Assembly (NCBI GenBank): GCA_002284615.2
Contig: MU069990.1
Location: 160,932-178,505, forward strand
Direction: 5' to 3'
DNA: 17,574 nucleotides
Origin: Dunaliella salina
Lineage: Eukaryota; Chlorophyta; Chlorophyceae; Chlamydomonadales; Dunaliellaceae
Part shown: one piece after another, positions 1 to 8,380 of the stretch
Numbering within the stretch: the first letter of the stretch is position 1
Layout of the letters: every line of letters starts with the position of its first letter
The notes under the pieces: generated by a model
Databases searched by the model: none
Told to the model about the DNA's origin: nothing
What the model saw: only the letters and a program-made list of their open reading frames with translations
Made by a program: the position numbers and the translations under genes

Positions 1-600
1 ATGATACCCCCTGTCGTAGTTGAGATCGATATGAGCCACACATGCAGACAGGTACGGACGTCAAAGTAGTGCATCGTCATCAATGTGGTGAAAATTTGGG
101 GAAGCTCGCTGACCTCCTTCAGAAAACTCAGGCATGCATGCAAACATGCAACCATTCCTCTGCTGCTCCTAGCAAACCTCAACCTGCTGAAAAACAAATC
201 TAATTCACAACTTGGTGGGCAGTAACCCGAGTGTTGCTTGTGCGTCTTGGCTGCTTCCCCTTTGGGAACAAACTACTCAGTTCTCTGTCCAACAGTAGAA
301 CTGAGGTTCTTGGAGGCGAGTGAGATTGTGTGATAGTTCCCTTATTGCTGCTGATGCAATAAGGTCCCCATCTTTTCCTTTCTCGCCCTTGAACGAGCCG
401 GAAGAGAACTCATGTCTCCACAATTGCCTTTTCGGAACCTTGACAAGTATGACTTGAATGCTGGTGCAAGCTCATGAATCTGGGTGCGGGGATCCTTATT
501 TTTGCAGGGAATACAAGCACTTGAATCATTGCTTATTATCGCTTGCTTGTTGATATCACATGAATGCGTGATCCTTTTTGTGCACATGGCAAGGGCAAGG
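1..600 (-). repeat. LINE fragment, inverted copy of 10003-10459; runs off the left edge
   Basis: Read on the minus strand, this stretch matches plus-strand 10003-10459 over nearly its whole length. The shared peptide includes ITHS-DINKQA, then IISNDSSACIPCKNKDPR, then a segment ending FRKGNCGDM. In the right-hand copy this follows directly on reverse-transcriptase sequence, so both are copies of the region just after the RT of one LINE family. The left copy carries 136 bases (about 275-410) that the right copy lacks, bounded by AACT on both sides. The match continues to base 1, so the copy extends beyond the window. Stops and frameshifts make it non-coding. Similarity fades near base 600. Confidence 0.8.
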
Positions 601-1499
601 CCTGCTTTGCATGGGCCCAACTTTTCCCCCAAGGAGTGTTCACACATATGTGCTCAGAATATGGGCACCATGTGGAAAAAGTACATTCTAAGAGAAGAAG
701 GCAAAAACCTCGACAAGATCAAGTTGGCATCAACCTTTTTAAGGCATGCTCTTGAACTTGCTTAGTTCTCTGTCCCTGGAATGAATACAAGTTTCTTACA
801 GGCAAGTGAAAAGTGTTTCATCATATTGCCGCCCGTGAAATGAGACCACCAGCCTTTCTTCCAAGGGCATCACACCTTTTCTCGACCTTTCAAACTAAGA
901 GGGAGACTTTGCCATCCAATGAAATGCCACTGGGTTGCGCTTGTTTTCAATTTGTTTGCATTTTATTGAAGCAGCAGAGCCAAGACTTGGACTCATGGCC
1001 AAAGTATCCCACACCCTGCCACCGCTCCTGTGCCTGCTTGACGGGCTTGGGAACAAATTTGTGCACCAGCTGTTGCTACGCACACACATTTAGGCTTGGA
1101 GGACAATGCCCAGGTGCTTACACTGGTCAGGGATGATACCTGAAGCAGTGAGGGAGAAAATGCCTTACGTACCATTGAGCTAGGACAAAGTGAGTATGTC
1201 CTGCAGGTTACGAGTGAGAAGACTTTCACAATCATGGTCAGTTTGGCAGAAACATCAGTTCTTTTGGTCATCATCCAGTAGCATTGTGGATCGTAGCATT
1301 GTGAAGCATTGTGAATCAGGCATGGCTTTGAATTGTGCTTTGAAGCTCCCATTGCGAGTCTCAATCAAACAAGCCGCTGCTCAGTTTTGGGCATCCCCTT
1401 TGAGTGGGCTTGACTGCATGGCACTCACCATTGCTTACTAAGGGTCCTTGTGACACAGGCTTTGAGTGCGACTTAATTGCTTTGCACGGCATGCTTCTG
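601..1499. other. No recognisable gene (about 900 bases)
   Basis: Only short, mutually contradictory reading frames are present. It lies between a minus-strand LINE fragment and a plus-strand LINE end, so it is probably old retroelement or intergenic sequence. I see no RNA gene, terminal repeat or splice pattern that I could defend. Confidence 0.5.
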
Positions 1500-2257
1500 G
1501 TTTTTTTCCTGAGGACAACAAGTTGAGCACCCATACGTTGTGGACAGCGCGTAGAAACTACCCATGTGTAAGTGCATGGCAAGCTCTTGACTGGGTTTGG
1601 GAAAATTGGTATTGAGGTTGCCTGCTGCCAGAGTTGTTGCATTGGAGGCCGGGCTGCAAAGGTCCCTGTACTACTTGAAGGAGCACTTTTGGTCTCGTGA
1701 GGCAGCTCAGTCGGTTCGTGGGGGTGGTGTGAATCCGCGAGAAATTTATAACAAACTGGCTGCTGATCAATCTATTTTTGCAGTTCCTTTTGATCACAAT
1801 GAGCGTGCCCCGGCCCGCTTACCAAGACACATGCATTTGGATCTGTCTCAACATGCCATGCCATGATGTTGCCAAAAATGTCAGCCGTTTCCGTCTTAAA
1901 GCTCACAAACTGAAGGTGGAGACAGCAACTTGGGATACTCGGAACTCTCTCATGTGTCACCGCTGCTCTTGTGATGAGATTCAGGATCAAGCTCATGCCG
2001 TTTTGGTGTGCAGAGACACAGATGTTTGTACTTTGAGGAGAAAGTATGCTTCCTCGTGCAACTGCTTCTTGGACAATTTTTCGCTGGAGCAACCTTATTT
2101 ACACCAAGTTAGTGTCCAGGCCGTACATGATTTCCTCTTGCAACACAACAACAAGCTTTATTTATTTATTTTTGAGCTTATGGACATGATGATGGCTGGC
2201 GAGGACCAGTCACAGGCCGATCAGCCGAACACTCTGGCTGAAGGTTCCCCCCTGTAA
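1500..2257 (+). pseudogene. C-terminal part of a LINE protein with Cys-His zinc knuckle
   Basis: Two overlapping frames hold this fragment. The first (about 1597-1866) ends in a stretch containing RHMHLDLSQH. The second (about 1850-2257) carries on with VAKNVSRFRLKAHKLKVET and then a knuckle of the form C-x2-C, nine residues, H-x4-C (CHRC, then H and C in QAHAVLVC). Such a knuckle near the C terminus is typical of plant and algal LINE proteins (zf-RVT-like). The frame changes near 1855, beside a small ATGCC duplication. Further upstream, around 1515-1600, a third frame reads protein-like and Trp-rich (TLWTARRNYPCVSAWQ), and probably belongs to the same fossil. The stop codon TAA sits inside the TGTAAA tail motif. 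No polymerase domain is present, so this is a 5'-truncated or decayed copy. Confidence 0.7.
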
Positions 2258-2275
2258 AACTAAATACAAATCTAG
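2193..2275 (+). repeat. LINE 3' end, copy 1 (TGTAAA-type tail)
   Basis: This shares a block of about 65 bases with 2807-2893, including CCAGTCACAGGCCGATCAG and a C-rich run that leads into CTGTAAA. In this copy the block encodes the last residues of the zinc-knuckle protein, and TAA of the tail is the stop codon. A short TGTAAA-like 3' end instead of poly(A) fits several LINE clades. Confidence 0.65.
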
Positions 2276-2806
2276 AGGTCCCTGGCCCAGCCTCTGTGTG
2301 CTTGCATGCCTTGACATCTGCTTGTCCGAGCCCCGCCTGGGTGTAGACCAGGTCAGTCCGTGGTGTTGCCTTTTTCAATCAGCTGCTCTCATGGTTGCAT
2401 GGTAACCTACTCATTAACTGTGCCCAAGTTTGTGCCTGCAAATTTATGCGTGTAACCAGCTGGGAGTTGAAGGTGAAAGGTTTCTTTGTGCGAGCGCATG
2501 GCAGGCTTAGTTATGAACTATGATTTGTAGAGATGAGGCTGCTGTATGTTTGCATGCTTGGACTTCAGGTGGCCCTTGTCCTGTTTAAGTGTAGGCCATG
2601 TGGTGCTGCTTGCTGCTTGTATTCCACTATGACCTCAATGACCTGCTTGTTGCATGCCTCAGCAACCGCACATTGAGACCTCAAGAACTTGCTTGTTGCA
2701 TGGCTCTGAAATTGCAGTTGCCTTTCTTCTGTGGATGAACCTCCGTCCTTTTTTTGTGCTCTAGTTGGACCAAGCTTCCTCACATGGATATAACGGAATA
2801 TTTTGT
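2276..2806. other. No gene; short internal repeats
   Basis: This is spacer between two copies of the same LINE 3' end. A roughly 29-base motif containing CTTGTTGCATG occurs twice, 47 bases apart, around 2631-2659 and 2678-2707. A looser resemblance links 2300-2370 with 2548-2610. I see no coding signal. Confidence 0.5.
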
Positions 2807-2893
2807 TGGCTGGCAAGTACCAGTCACAGGCCGATCAGCCGAACAATCTGGCCGAAGGTCCCCCTTCTGTAAATCTGTAAATATGTAAATCTG
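2807..2893 (+). repeat. LINE 3' end, copy 2, with TGTAAAT repeats
   Basis: This is the second copy of the block at 2193-2275. It still encodes the same C-terminal peptide (QSQADQPNNLAEG) and ends in three TGTAAAT-like units. Sequence upstream of 2800 no longer matches copy 1, so this looks like a very strongly 5'-truncated insertion, or a short element that borrows the LINE tail. Confidence 0.65.
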
Positions 2894-3551
2894 GTTTTTG
2901 CAGCCTGTCATGTGATGTGTCTTTATGCTGACGTGTCAGAGATTGAACAGTTACAAATGGTTTTTATGCGCTCTAGGTGAACAGCTATAAGGAGTTTCCC
3001 TGTGCTGCAATGTTTGTAGAATATTGCCTGTCTCGAAGAGGTTCTGGACGACAAGTGTTTAAAAAGCTCCTCATCGCTTAGGAAAAAATACACCCTATGA
3101 GTATGCAGGGGCACACACTGTGCAAAGCTCCGCACAAGCTGGTTTCCGTAACCAAAAAGGAAAGCATTCACCGGCCCCAATTGCCATCATGGGAGTTGAA
3201 GACGCTAAAGCTTTTGCAAAAGGTACCTGTTGTCATGCCACATAGCTGTGGCATGCGATTCACCAACTTAGTTTGACCATCTAATGCTACATCTTGTCAG
3301 GGAGCATGAAGGCAAATACCCCTGCTCATGAAAAATTGCACATCCAACGCAGGGCCATAGTGTACTTGTGGCATAGTTATAGGCAGTTTATAATCATGAC
3401 AAACCAGGATCTGTGAGGAGTACCCTCTCCAGATAATAGATTTTTGGAAACAAAACCATTTAACAACATGGGCATTTTGGCATCTAGAGGACCTGTGCCT
3501 TGCTTTTGCCCAATCAATGGTGGGCTCACCTGCATAAAGATGTACATGATA
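2894..3551 (+). other. No intact gene; possibly decayed upstream part of the Ty3 element
   Basis: The frame that leads into the integrase below stays fairly open from about 3140 but contains stops. It includes AIVYLWHSYRQFIIMTNQDL, which faintly recalls the end of a Ty3 RNase H domain (aromatic-rich, then a TDH-like position). I regard that match as weak. A perfect 9-bp hairpin (CATGCCACA, loop TAGC, TGTGGCATG) lies at 3234-3255. Confidence 0.3.
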
Positions 3552-3821
3552 AATTGCTGCGCTGTGCGTGATTGACCTGGCAACAAATGTAACATGGTGA
3601 TGATTGAGCACTTCGCCACCTTCATAGTCAATAATGCCATTCCAGGTAAGTATGCTGCCACAACAGCGCATGTATTTGTTGAAGAAGTGCATTGCAGCTT
3701 TGGAAGTGGTGTGGAGTTGCACCTGCTTACTGATGGCGGATTTAAGTTCTCTGGTCACTTTGATGATGCTTTACAGAAGACTAGATCGACCATAAACCAG
3801 GAGGCCCTCCACCTAAACTAG
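3552..3821 (+). pseudogene. Ty3/gypsy-type integrase core fragment
   Basis: The integrase of LTR retrotransposons joins element cDNA to host DNA using a D,D-35-E core. In one frame the fragment reads AVRD, a stop (TGA at 3573), then PGNKCNMVMIEHFATF, then AIPGKYAATTAHVF, then LLTDGGFKFSGHFDDALQ. This is the family's layout: the first catalytic Asp before PG, a hydrophobic strand with an acidic residue and HF, the helix with repeated Ala/Val, and the second catalytic Asp in TDGG. The piece holding the catalytic Glu is missing because the sequence changes to the minus-strand LINE element near 3825. I see no LTRs. The stop, the truncation and the absence of neighbouring pol domains show that it is dead. 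Confidence 0.7.
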
Positions 3822-3831
3822 ACAAAACTAG

Positions 3832-5508
3832 CTAAGGAGAGAGCAAGAAGCAGAACAAATGGGGATCCGGGGGACTGGCTGCCATGCCCCTGAGCGCTCG
3901 GACCCTCCTTCTTCCATCCTCAGCCATCGCCGCGCGCCCAGTAAGCCCCCTCCCAGATGCCCCCTGAAAACAAAGTGCATGTCTAGTGTTAATGATGTTG
4001 GATAATCTTTGGATGGCATGGTCCCTGAGTTGAGAAGCTAGTGATTCAGCTTTTTGTTTGGTCAGGCCCAGATTTTTGAGAGGTGTGATTGTATAACTGT
4101 TATAAATCGTGCCACCAACAACAATTAAGATGATATGCAAAGTCACTTTGTTATTCTTGTTTGAGTTTCTTAACCTGCGTGTTTTAAGTCTGCTTATGAT
4201 GTGGGAATGTTGAGTTTGTGCACGTTCCAAGGTGCTGACAGGATTAGTGTCGGAGCAGAATTTAACAAGGTGGATGTCTCTATCTTGTGGTAGAATCTTG
4301 GTAGGGTCGAGGTGGGCTTTTCTACCCGGGATGTGCCGCACAAATAGAGCATCAGGGTGGCTTGTGTGTCGTACAGGAGGGGCAGCGCCGTGAGGGAAAA
4401 CCCAGTCTGGGATAGCTCGAGAGGTGTTTTCAGGGACTTGCATGCCTTGATCTAGAAGTCTGTCGTGATTGCAACCATCCATGCTAATGAGGGATGAGCC
4501 ATAGCGGCCTTTGCTGAGGGCTTCTATACAGAGACTCAGGGCCGCGTGGTGTCTGTTGGTGTGCATCCCACTCATTGTTGGGTTGGTACACCTAAGCAGA
4601 ACATGATAAATGCTATCTGTATTTGCACAAAGTGGGCACCTACCAGAACTTGAACAGTTACATTCGGAGGCATGGCCCTGTGTATACACTGTATTCGTTT
4701 GATATTTCATGAGATTTATTTGTTTAAGGGTAATCTTTGGATTTTTCCAGAAGGAGTTGCTAATTTCCTTGTTTGCAAGCTGAGAGATTGGGTGGTGGCC
4801 TGCATTGTTTGTGTTGTTGGTGGATGGTGTGGCTTCGTTAAGCTTTTGCCATCTCTGGTAGTGGTAGCCTGAGGTGTCACCACAACCAAGTTTGTGTGTC
4901 TTGTGCATGTGTGTTTTAAGTTTGTGGCCCATGTTGGTGAGATAGTGCATCGGGAAAGTGTGGGTGTGGTGTCTCCCATCATTTTGTGTGGAAGTTGTCT
5001 TCAATGAAATCCAACTTGGAATTGAATAGAAGTTGTGGAAGGGGTCCCTGGCATCCGGAAGCGTGATGTCTACTGTGTCAGAGAGGGCTGCGGTGCAAGC
5101 GCAAGCGTCAGCCCCCTCATTTCCTATGATGCCGGAGTGGGCTTTGACTTTATAAAAATGGATAGGGTGAGGGGAGTGCTCTATCATGGTTGATATGGCG
5201 TGTATGAGCTCTGCATGTATGTGATACCTCATGCGCATGGGATGAAGGGTTTGATTAGGCATCTGAAAGAGGCAGGATGCACTATCAGTGGCAATTTTGG
5301 TTTGCTCGTGTTGGAGCGCAACCAGGATACCTATGAGTTCTGCTCTTGTGATAGTATTGGTAGGCCCTTGGCCATTGGGTTTTATGTGTAGTTGTAAGTG
5401 CTGAGAGGATTGAGTAGTGTCTCTTCCCGGTTTGTAAATACCTGAGCCTGATAGTGGTGGGGAATCATCATCTTTGTGTTCGATCACACTGCCGTCAGTG
5501 TAGGTCAT
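3832..5508 (-). CDS. RNase H domain, C-terminal zinc knuckle and conserved tail of the LINE-like element
   Basis: RNase H removes the RNA strand of RNA-DNA hybrids during reverse transcription. This 558-codon frame opens with the RNase HI fold. The catalytic residues are D5 in YTDGS, E57 in RAELIG, D75 in ATDSA, H124 in KAHSG and D134 in NEGADA. A knuckle follows at 283-307 (C-x-C, then C-x2-C-x7-H-x4-C in CPLCANTDSIYHVLLRC). A conserved-looking tail comes last (GGTIYNSYTITPL, about 455-510). The final 40-50 residues look like 3' non-coding sequence read through. Upstream, the same frame continues past a TAG near 5517 (KYKKTFTPKIKD) and a TAA near 5620 into the methyltransferase-like region, so the ATG is not the true start. 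The RNase H part itself is undamaged. Confidence 0.88.
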   Translation of the reverse strand: MTYTDGSVIEHKDDDSPPLSGSGIYKPGRDTTQSSQHLQLHIKPNGQGPTNTITRAELIGILVALQHEQTKIATDSASCLFQMPNQTLHPMRMRYHIHAELIHAISTMIEHSPHPIHFYKVKAHSGIIGNEGADACACTAALSDTVDITLPDARDPFHNFYSIPSWISLKTTSTQNDGRHHTHTFPMHYLTNMGHKLKTHMHKTHKLGCGDTSGYHYQRWQKLNEATPSTNNTNNAGHHPISQLANKEISNSFWKNPKITLKQINLMKYQTNTVYTQGHASECNCSSSGRCPLCANTDSIYHVLLRCTNPTMSGMHTNRHHAALSLCIEALSKGRYGSSLISMDGCNHDRLLDQGMQVPENTSRAIPDWVFPHGAAPPVRHTSHPDALFVRHIPGRKAHLDPTKILPQDRDIHLVKFCSDTNPVSTLERAQTQHSHIISRLKTRRLRNSNKNNKVTLHIILIVVGGTIYNSYTITPLKNLGLTKQKAESLASQLRDHAIQRLSNIINTRHALCFQGASGRGLTGRAAMAEDGRRRVRALRGMAASPPDPHLFCFLLSP

Positions 5509-5622
5509 TTCCCTCTAATCCTTGATTTTGGGCGTGAATGTCTTTTTGTACTTGGCAGGGGTGAATGCTGCCCTTTCTAGGAGGCACTTGTGTGAGCAGC
5601 TATGAGTTTCAAGGGGAAGTGA

Positions 5623-7005
5623 TTAGAATTTCTGCTTCCAAGTGTTTGATGCAAGGTGTTGGTGTGTACGCAGTTGTGTAGTTGGATTTGGAGTATCAAG
5701 GGGTAGCCAGCTAGCTTCTGCTGCAACTTGCTCTACATCTTGCTGGAGAGACTGGAGCCAGTCTTTGTTTGCGCTGTCTAGCATAACACTGGCACTGTGG
5801 TTCCACACAACAATGAGCTGCATAGGATAGGATGGTGGGGTAGGATTGGGTATGGTATCAAACCAGTGTTGTGGTTCCTGAAGTTCGATTTTTCTTGCAG
5901 GAAATTTGGCAAGTACTTTTGCAACGTCTGNATATTGTCTGAGCCAGCTCATATACGCGTTGCAGCTGAAGCCTCTCCAGTGAGGGAGGAGCATGAAGGT
6001 GGCAACTGGATCTGTGCTTTGGAGGGAGGAATGCACTGCATGGCGCAAGAGTTTGAACATTACTTCATCATCATGGGGTTCATGGCAAAAGGAGAAGCCG
6101 GTGAAGAGCACTGAGACAGCGTCTGTGTGACCTCCAAAGACTTGGTCTCGGCTATTTGTACTGAAATAGGTGTTGTAGGTATTTTCAAAATAAAGGGGGC
6201 TGGAATACCTCTCTACTGAGACCATGCACCATTTTTGCAGGGCTGATCGAATGCAGGAAGAAGTAATAAGCATGTTTGAATTGAAAATGTTTTTGCTTAG
6301 AGCAAAAAGATTTTGTTGTTGAGCCCTTTGGCGAGCGAGCAGACCCATAATTTTGGTTGCAGAATCCTGGACAGGGGGCTGGATGGTGTCATGGATGCCT
6401 GCCTTTTTGGCAGCCTCATAGGCTTCAAGCACGGTCCTGAACCTGTCTATCGTGAGCATGCCCATGCATTTGCCATTGGCATTGTAGATACAGGCGCATT
6501 CAGAGGTGGTTACCTCTGGCATTTGTGCTGGCATGGCGACTTCATCACAAGTGCCATGGTGAAGGCTTTCCTTCATGAGGTCAACACTTCTTACGATGAT
6601 GTCGCATTGCCATTTAGGCATGATATCTGTCTGGGGGTTGGTAGGTTGAAAGCCAAAGGTGACATTTTTGCGAATGGCGCAGCCGGTTGTTGAGATCCAT
6701 GAAGAGTCAGAAAGGCTCTGGGGGTTGCCTTCAAAGCCTTGGTTGACAAGATTGTCCAGGTCCATATCAATGTTCAAAGGGTCTTCTACAAGCTCTGGGT
6801 GTTCCTCAGAGTCAAAGGCTTGCACATGAGCATCCGGGTCTGGATGCATGCGTAACATTTCTTCATCTTCCCAGTTGGGATGCCACTCTACATAGATCAT
6901 TTCACAGTCTTCAGAGAAGTTGATCCTTTCTGCTTTTTGAGTCTGACAGGGAAGCGCAGGCAGGGCAGTCCCAATGCTCATTTTGATTGAACAATTCCCG
7001 GTCAA
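5623..7005 (-). CDS. PCIF1-like (MT-A70-related) methyltransferase domain of the LINE-like element, probably catalytically altered
   Basis: The frame is open for 460 codons; the nominal start is a TTG and is not a real start, because this is the middle of a polyprotein. Residues 30-100 are acidic (EMIYVEWHPNWEDEE). Residues 255-405 resemble PCIF1, the enzyme that N6-methylates the cap-adjacent adenosine. The matches, in order, are VERYSSPL (264-271; family E-x-F-ASPL), YFSTNSRDQVFGG (280-292; family S-x-FPD-x-D-x-x-FGS), GFSFCHEPHDDE (303-314), a helix of about 18 residues, then ATFMLLPHW (335-343; family SF-V-PEW). The family's catalytic NPPF motif would fall at HEPH (308-311), so the canonical active site is not conserved. 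A final strand (QLIVVWNHSA) also fits. The frame then runs through a TAA straight into the RNase H. The assignment rests on motif order only. Confidence 0.55.
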   Translation of the reverse strand: MTGNCSIKMSIGTALPALPCQTQKAERINFSEDCEMIYVEWHPNWEDEEMLRMHPDPDAHVQAFDSEEHPELVEDPLNIDMDLDNLVNQGFEGNPQSLSDSSWISTTGCAIRKNVTFGFQPTNPQTDIMPKWQCDIIVRSVDLMKESLHHGTCDEVAMPAQMPEVTTSECACIYNANGKCMGMLTIDRFRTVLEAYEAAKKAGIHDTIQPPVQDSATKIMGLLARQRAQQQNLFALSKNIFNSNMLITSSCIRSALQKWCMVSVERYSSPLYFENTYNTYFSTNSRDQVFGGHTDAVSVLFTGFSFCHEPHDDEVMFKLLRHAVHSSLQSTDPVATFMLLPHWRGFSCNAYMSWLRQYXDVAKVLAKFPARKIELQEPQHWFDTIPNPTPPSYPMQLIVVWNHSASVMLDSANKDWLQSLQQDVEQVAAEASWLPLDTPNPTTQLRTHQHLASNTWKQKF

Positions 7006-7144
7006 TTTGGGAGCAAGCTATGACATGTATAAGGCAGCCCCAATGGTATGTGCGGTGACAGGTATCACAAGTAGGCATGTCATCATAAGTTTAAATTGCT
7101 GTGTGTTCTTTGCTCACAGGGCTCCAGCAGAGCTGGCAGCACGG
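6956..7144 (-). pseudogene. PHD finger (C4HC3) of the LINE-like element
   Basis: PHD fingers bind two zinc ions and commonly read histone H3 tails. All eight ligands are visible on the minus strand: C-x2-C in CQLC (7138-7127), C-x2-C then x4-H-x2-C in CDTCHRTYHWGC (7069-7034), and C-x2-C in WDCPAC (6973-6956). The Trp before the seventh ligand is also typical. One in-frame TAA (7091-7093) falls in the loop after the first ligand pair, so the copy is broken, although the spacing is otherwise exact. It shares its frame with the linker upstream. The methyltransferase-like region downstream is shifted by one base. In a retroelement such a finger could help target chromatin, but that is inference. 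Confidence 0.75.
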
Positions 7145-7375
7145 GTCTGCTGTAGTTCTTCTCGGTACATGCTTTGTAGAGGCAGGATGTAGCCTATCAT
7201 GTTTGAAAATGGGCAAGGCCCATTTCGCAAAGGTGACAAGGTTCCGTTGTACTTTGTAATGTTTTTGCTCCTTTTCTTGAGAGGTTCTCTTATATTTTCG
7301 GAGGTGTTGCCAGCCCAGGATATCAAGGATATCATGGCCATAGCGGAAGATGGTGTTGCTAGCTTCAACTTTGCT

Positions 7376-8380
7376 TCATGCATTAGCCTTATTCTGTTTA
7401 TAGTTCCAAAGCCATTGGGGGATTTCGGTGCGTGGAATGTTTGGAGGTGAGGGACAAGGGGTTATCATGGGTTGGTGGTTAGAGTCAAAAAATGTTGTCG
7501 GAGCTCGGCTCCCTTTGGGCTTTCTGCCTCCAGTTTGTGGGGTCTGAGTGGAGTCTCTGTTTTGTGCTTGTGCTTGCGGCTGCCCTGCATGCGGATAGTT
7601 TCTTTTGCGAGTGCGTCTGCCTTGGTATGAGTGTATTGCTACGTTTGGTTGACTGTTTGGTGATGGGTTCTCCTGCCTGGTAGGGGAAGCATTTCCTTCT
7701 TCCATACTCTCAGCATCAGGGAGGGGGTTGCTATAAATTCTGGGGTCTGAAGGTGTGAGTGTGTTAGGGGCATGACTCCCATTGTTTGTGTTGGAGTTGA
7801 GGGGATCTGGGTCAGCATAGCTTGGGTGGAGCTTTGACCAGTTCCAACCGGTTGGTGTATGCTCAGTTTTCATCATTTCAGCATATATTGTATTATTTAT
7901 GCAGCGTGATTCAGGGGTTTTATTGGGTGAGCTGTTTTGGTTGTGTATGATTGCATTGATGAAGTCAGGTCTGTCCTCAGCCAGAGTGGGGGTGTTGAGG
8001 GTATGGGAGAGTTTATTCAGGGCTGTAATATGTTCCGTCTTGACTTTTCTACCAAACAGGAATTTGAATTTGTTCCCGTCAATAATATGTGTGAGGTTAT
8101 CAGTCAGCAGGGCTGAGAGACTGTTTATGCCTATTTCCATAAGGGCATAAGTGCAGTGACAGGCCAGGGTTTTGAGGGTGGGTTGCATTGGCATTGAGAG
8201 AACTTTTAGTATGGGTGTGATTCTGGAGAGGAGGTAAGGAGCGCCTTGATAGGAGACGTCAAGGTCGCTGTTGTCGATGCAGAGGTATTGCCTGACACGG
8301 AGCATGTAGGGTAGTTGTTTGAGGATGAAGCTGGATTTTTGGTGGTCTGGGTTGATGCTCCAGAGTATATATTGTTCCAA
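7376..8380 (-). CDS. Post-RT linker region of the LINE-like element (334 codons open)
   Basis: I do not recognise a named domain. The first 150 residues look folded and helical, with PYMLRVRQYL, SYQGAPYLLSRITPIL and ALMEIGINSLSALLTDN. Residues 150-330 are a Pro/Asn/Ser/Gln-rich, probably disordered, stretch with a basic patch (YQGRRTRKRNYPHAG). The first dozen or so residues are antisense to the plus-strand RT that starts near 8345, so the element's own sequence probably begins about codon 13. After the TGA at 7376-7378 the same frame carries on for about 78 more protein-like codons into the PHD finger, so the stop is a later mutation in a longer protein. The likely place is between the RT thumb and the PHD finger. 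That is inferred from order alone. Confidence 0.55.
   Translation of the reverse strand: MEQYILWSINPDHQKSSFILKQLPYMLRVRQYLCIDNSDLDVSYQGAPYLLSRITPILKVLSMPMQPTLKTLACHCTYALMEIGINSLSALLTDNLTHIIDGNKFKFLFGRKVKTEHITALNKLSHTLNTPTLAEDRPDFINAIIHNQNSSPNKTPESRCINNTIYAEMMKTEHTPTGWNWSKLHPSYADPDPLNSNTNNGSHAPNTLTPSDPRIYSNPLPDAESMEEGNASPTRQENPSPNSQPNVAIHSYQGRRTRKRNYPHAGQPQAQAQNRDSTQTPQTGGRKPKGSRAPTTFFDSNHQPMITPCPSPPNIPRTEIPQWLWNYKQNKANA

Larger units (their letters stand above)
3832..8340 (-). mobile_element. 5'-truncated LINE-like retroelement: linker, PHD, PCIF1-like domain, RNase H, zinc knuckle
   Basis: About 4.5 kb of minus-strand sequence reads as one fossil polyprotein. The linker and the PHD finger share one frame, with stops at 7376-7378 and 7091-7093. 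The methyltransferase-like region and the RNase H share a second frame, with stops near 5620 and 5517; the frame changes between about 6955 and 6905. The domain order suggests everything downstream of a LINE reverse transcriptase, with endonuclease and RT lost by 5' truncation near 8340. At that point the plus-strand RT of another LINE begins abruptly. The 3' end near 3832 abuts a Ty3 integrase fragment. I found no poly(A) tail and no target duplication joining the two ends, so the insertion history is unclear. Confidence 0.7.

Noticed and set aside
993..1364. A 123-codon open frame on the minus strand
   Set aside because: No domain or compositional sign of a protein; it overlaps plus-strand frames of similar length in a decayed retroelement region.
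2923..3180. An 85-codon minus-strand frame
   Set aside because: It is antisense to the weak plus-strand Ty3-like reading and has no recognisable motif.
3297..3758. A 153-codon minus-strand frame
   Set aside because: It is the antisense shadow of the integrase fragment, whose plus-strand motifs are clear.
3832..8340. The PHD, methyltransferase-like and RNase H region as a host gene
   Set aside because: RNase H plus the C-terminal knuckle, the repeated stops and the position between retroelement fragments fit a retroelement; no GT-AG introns rescue the stops.
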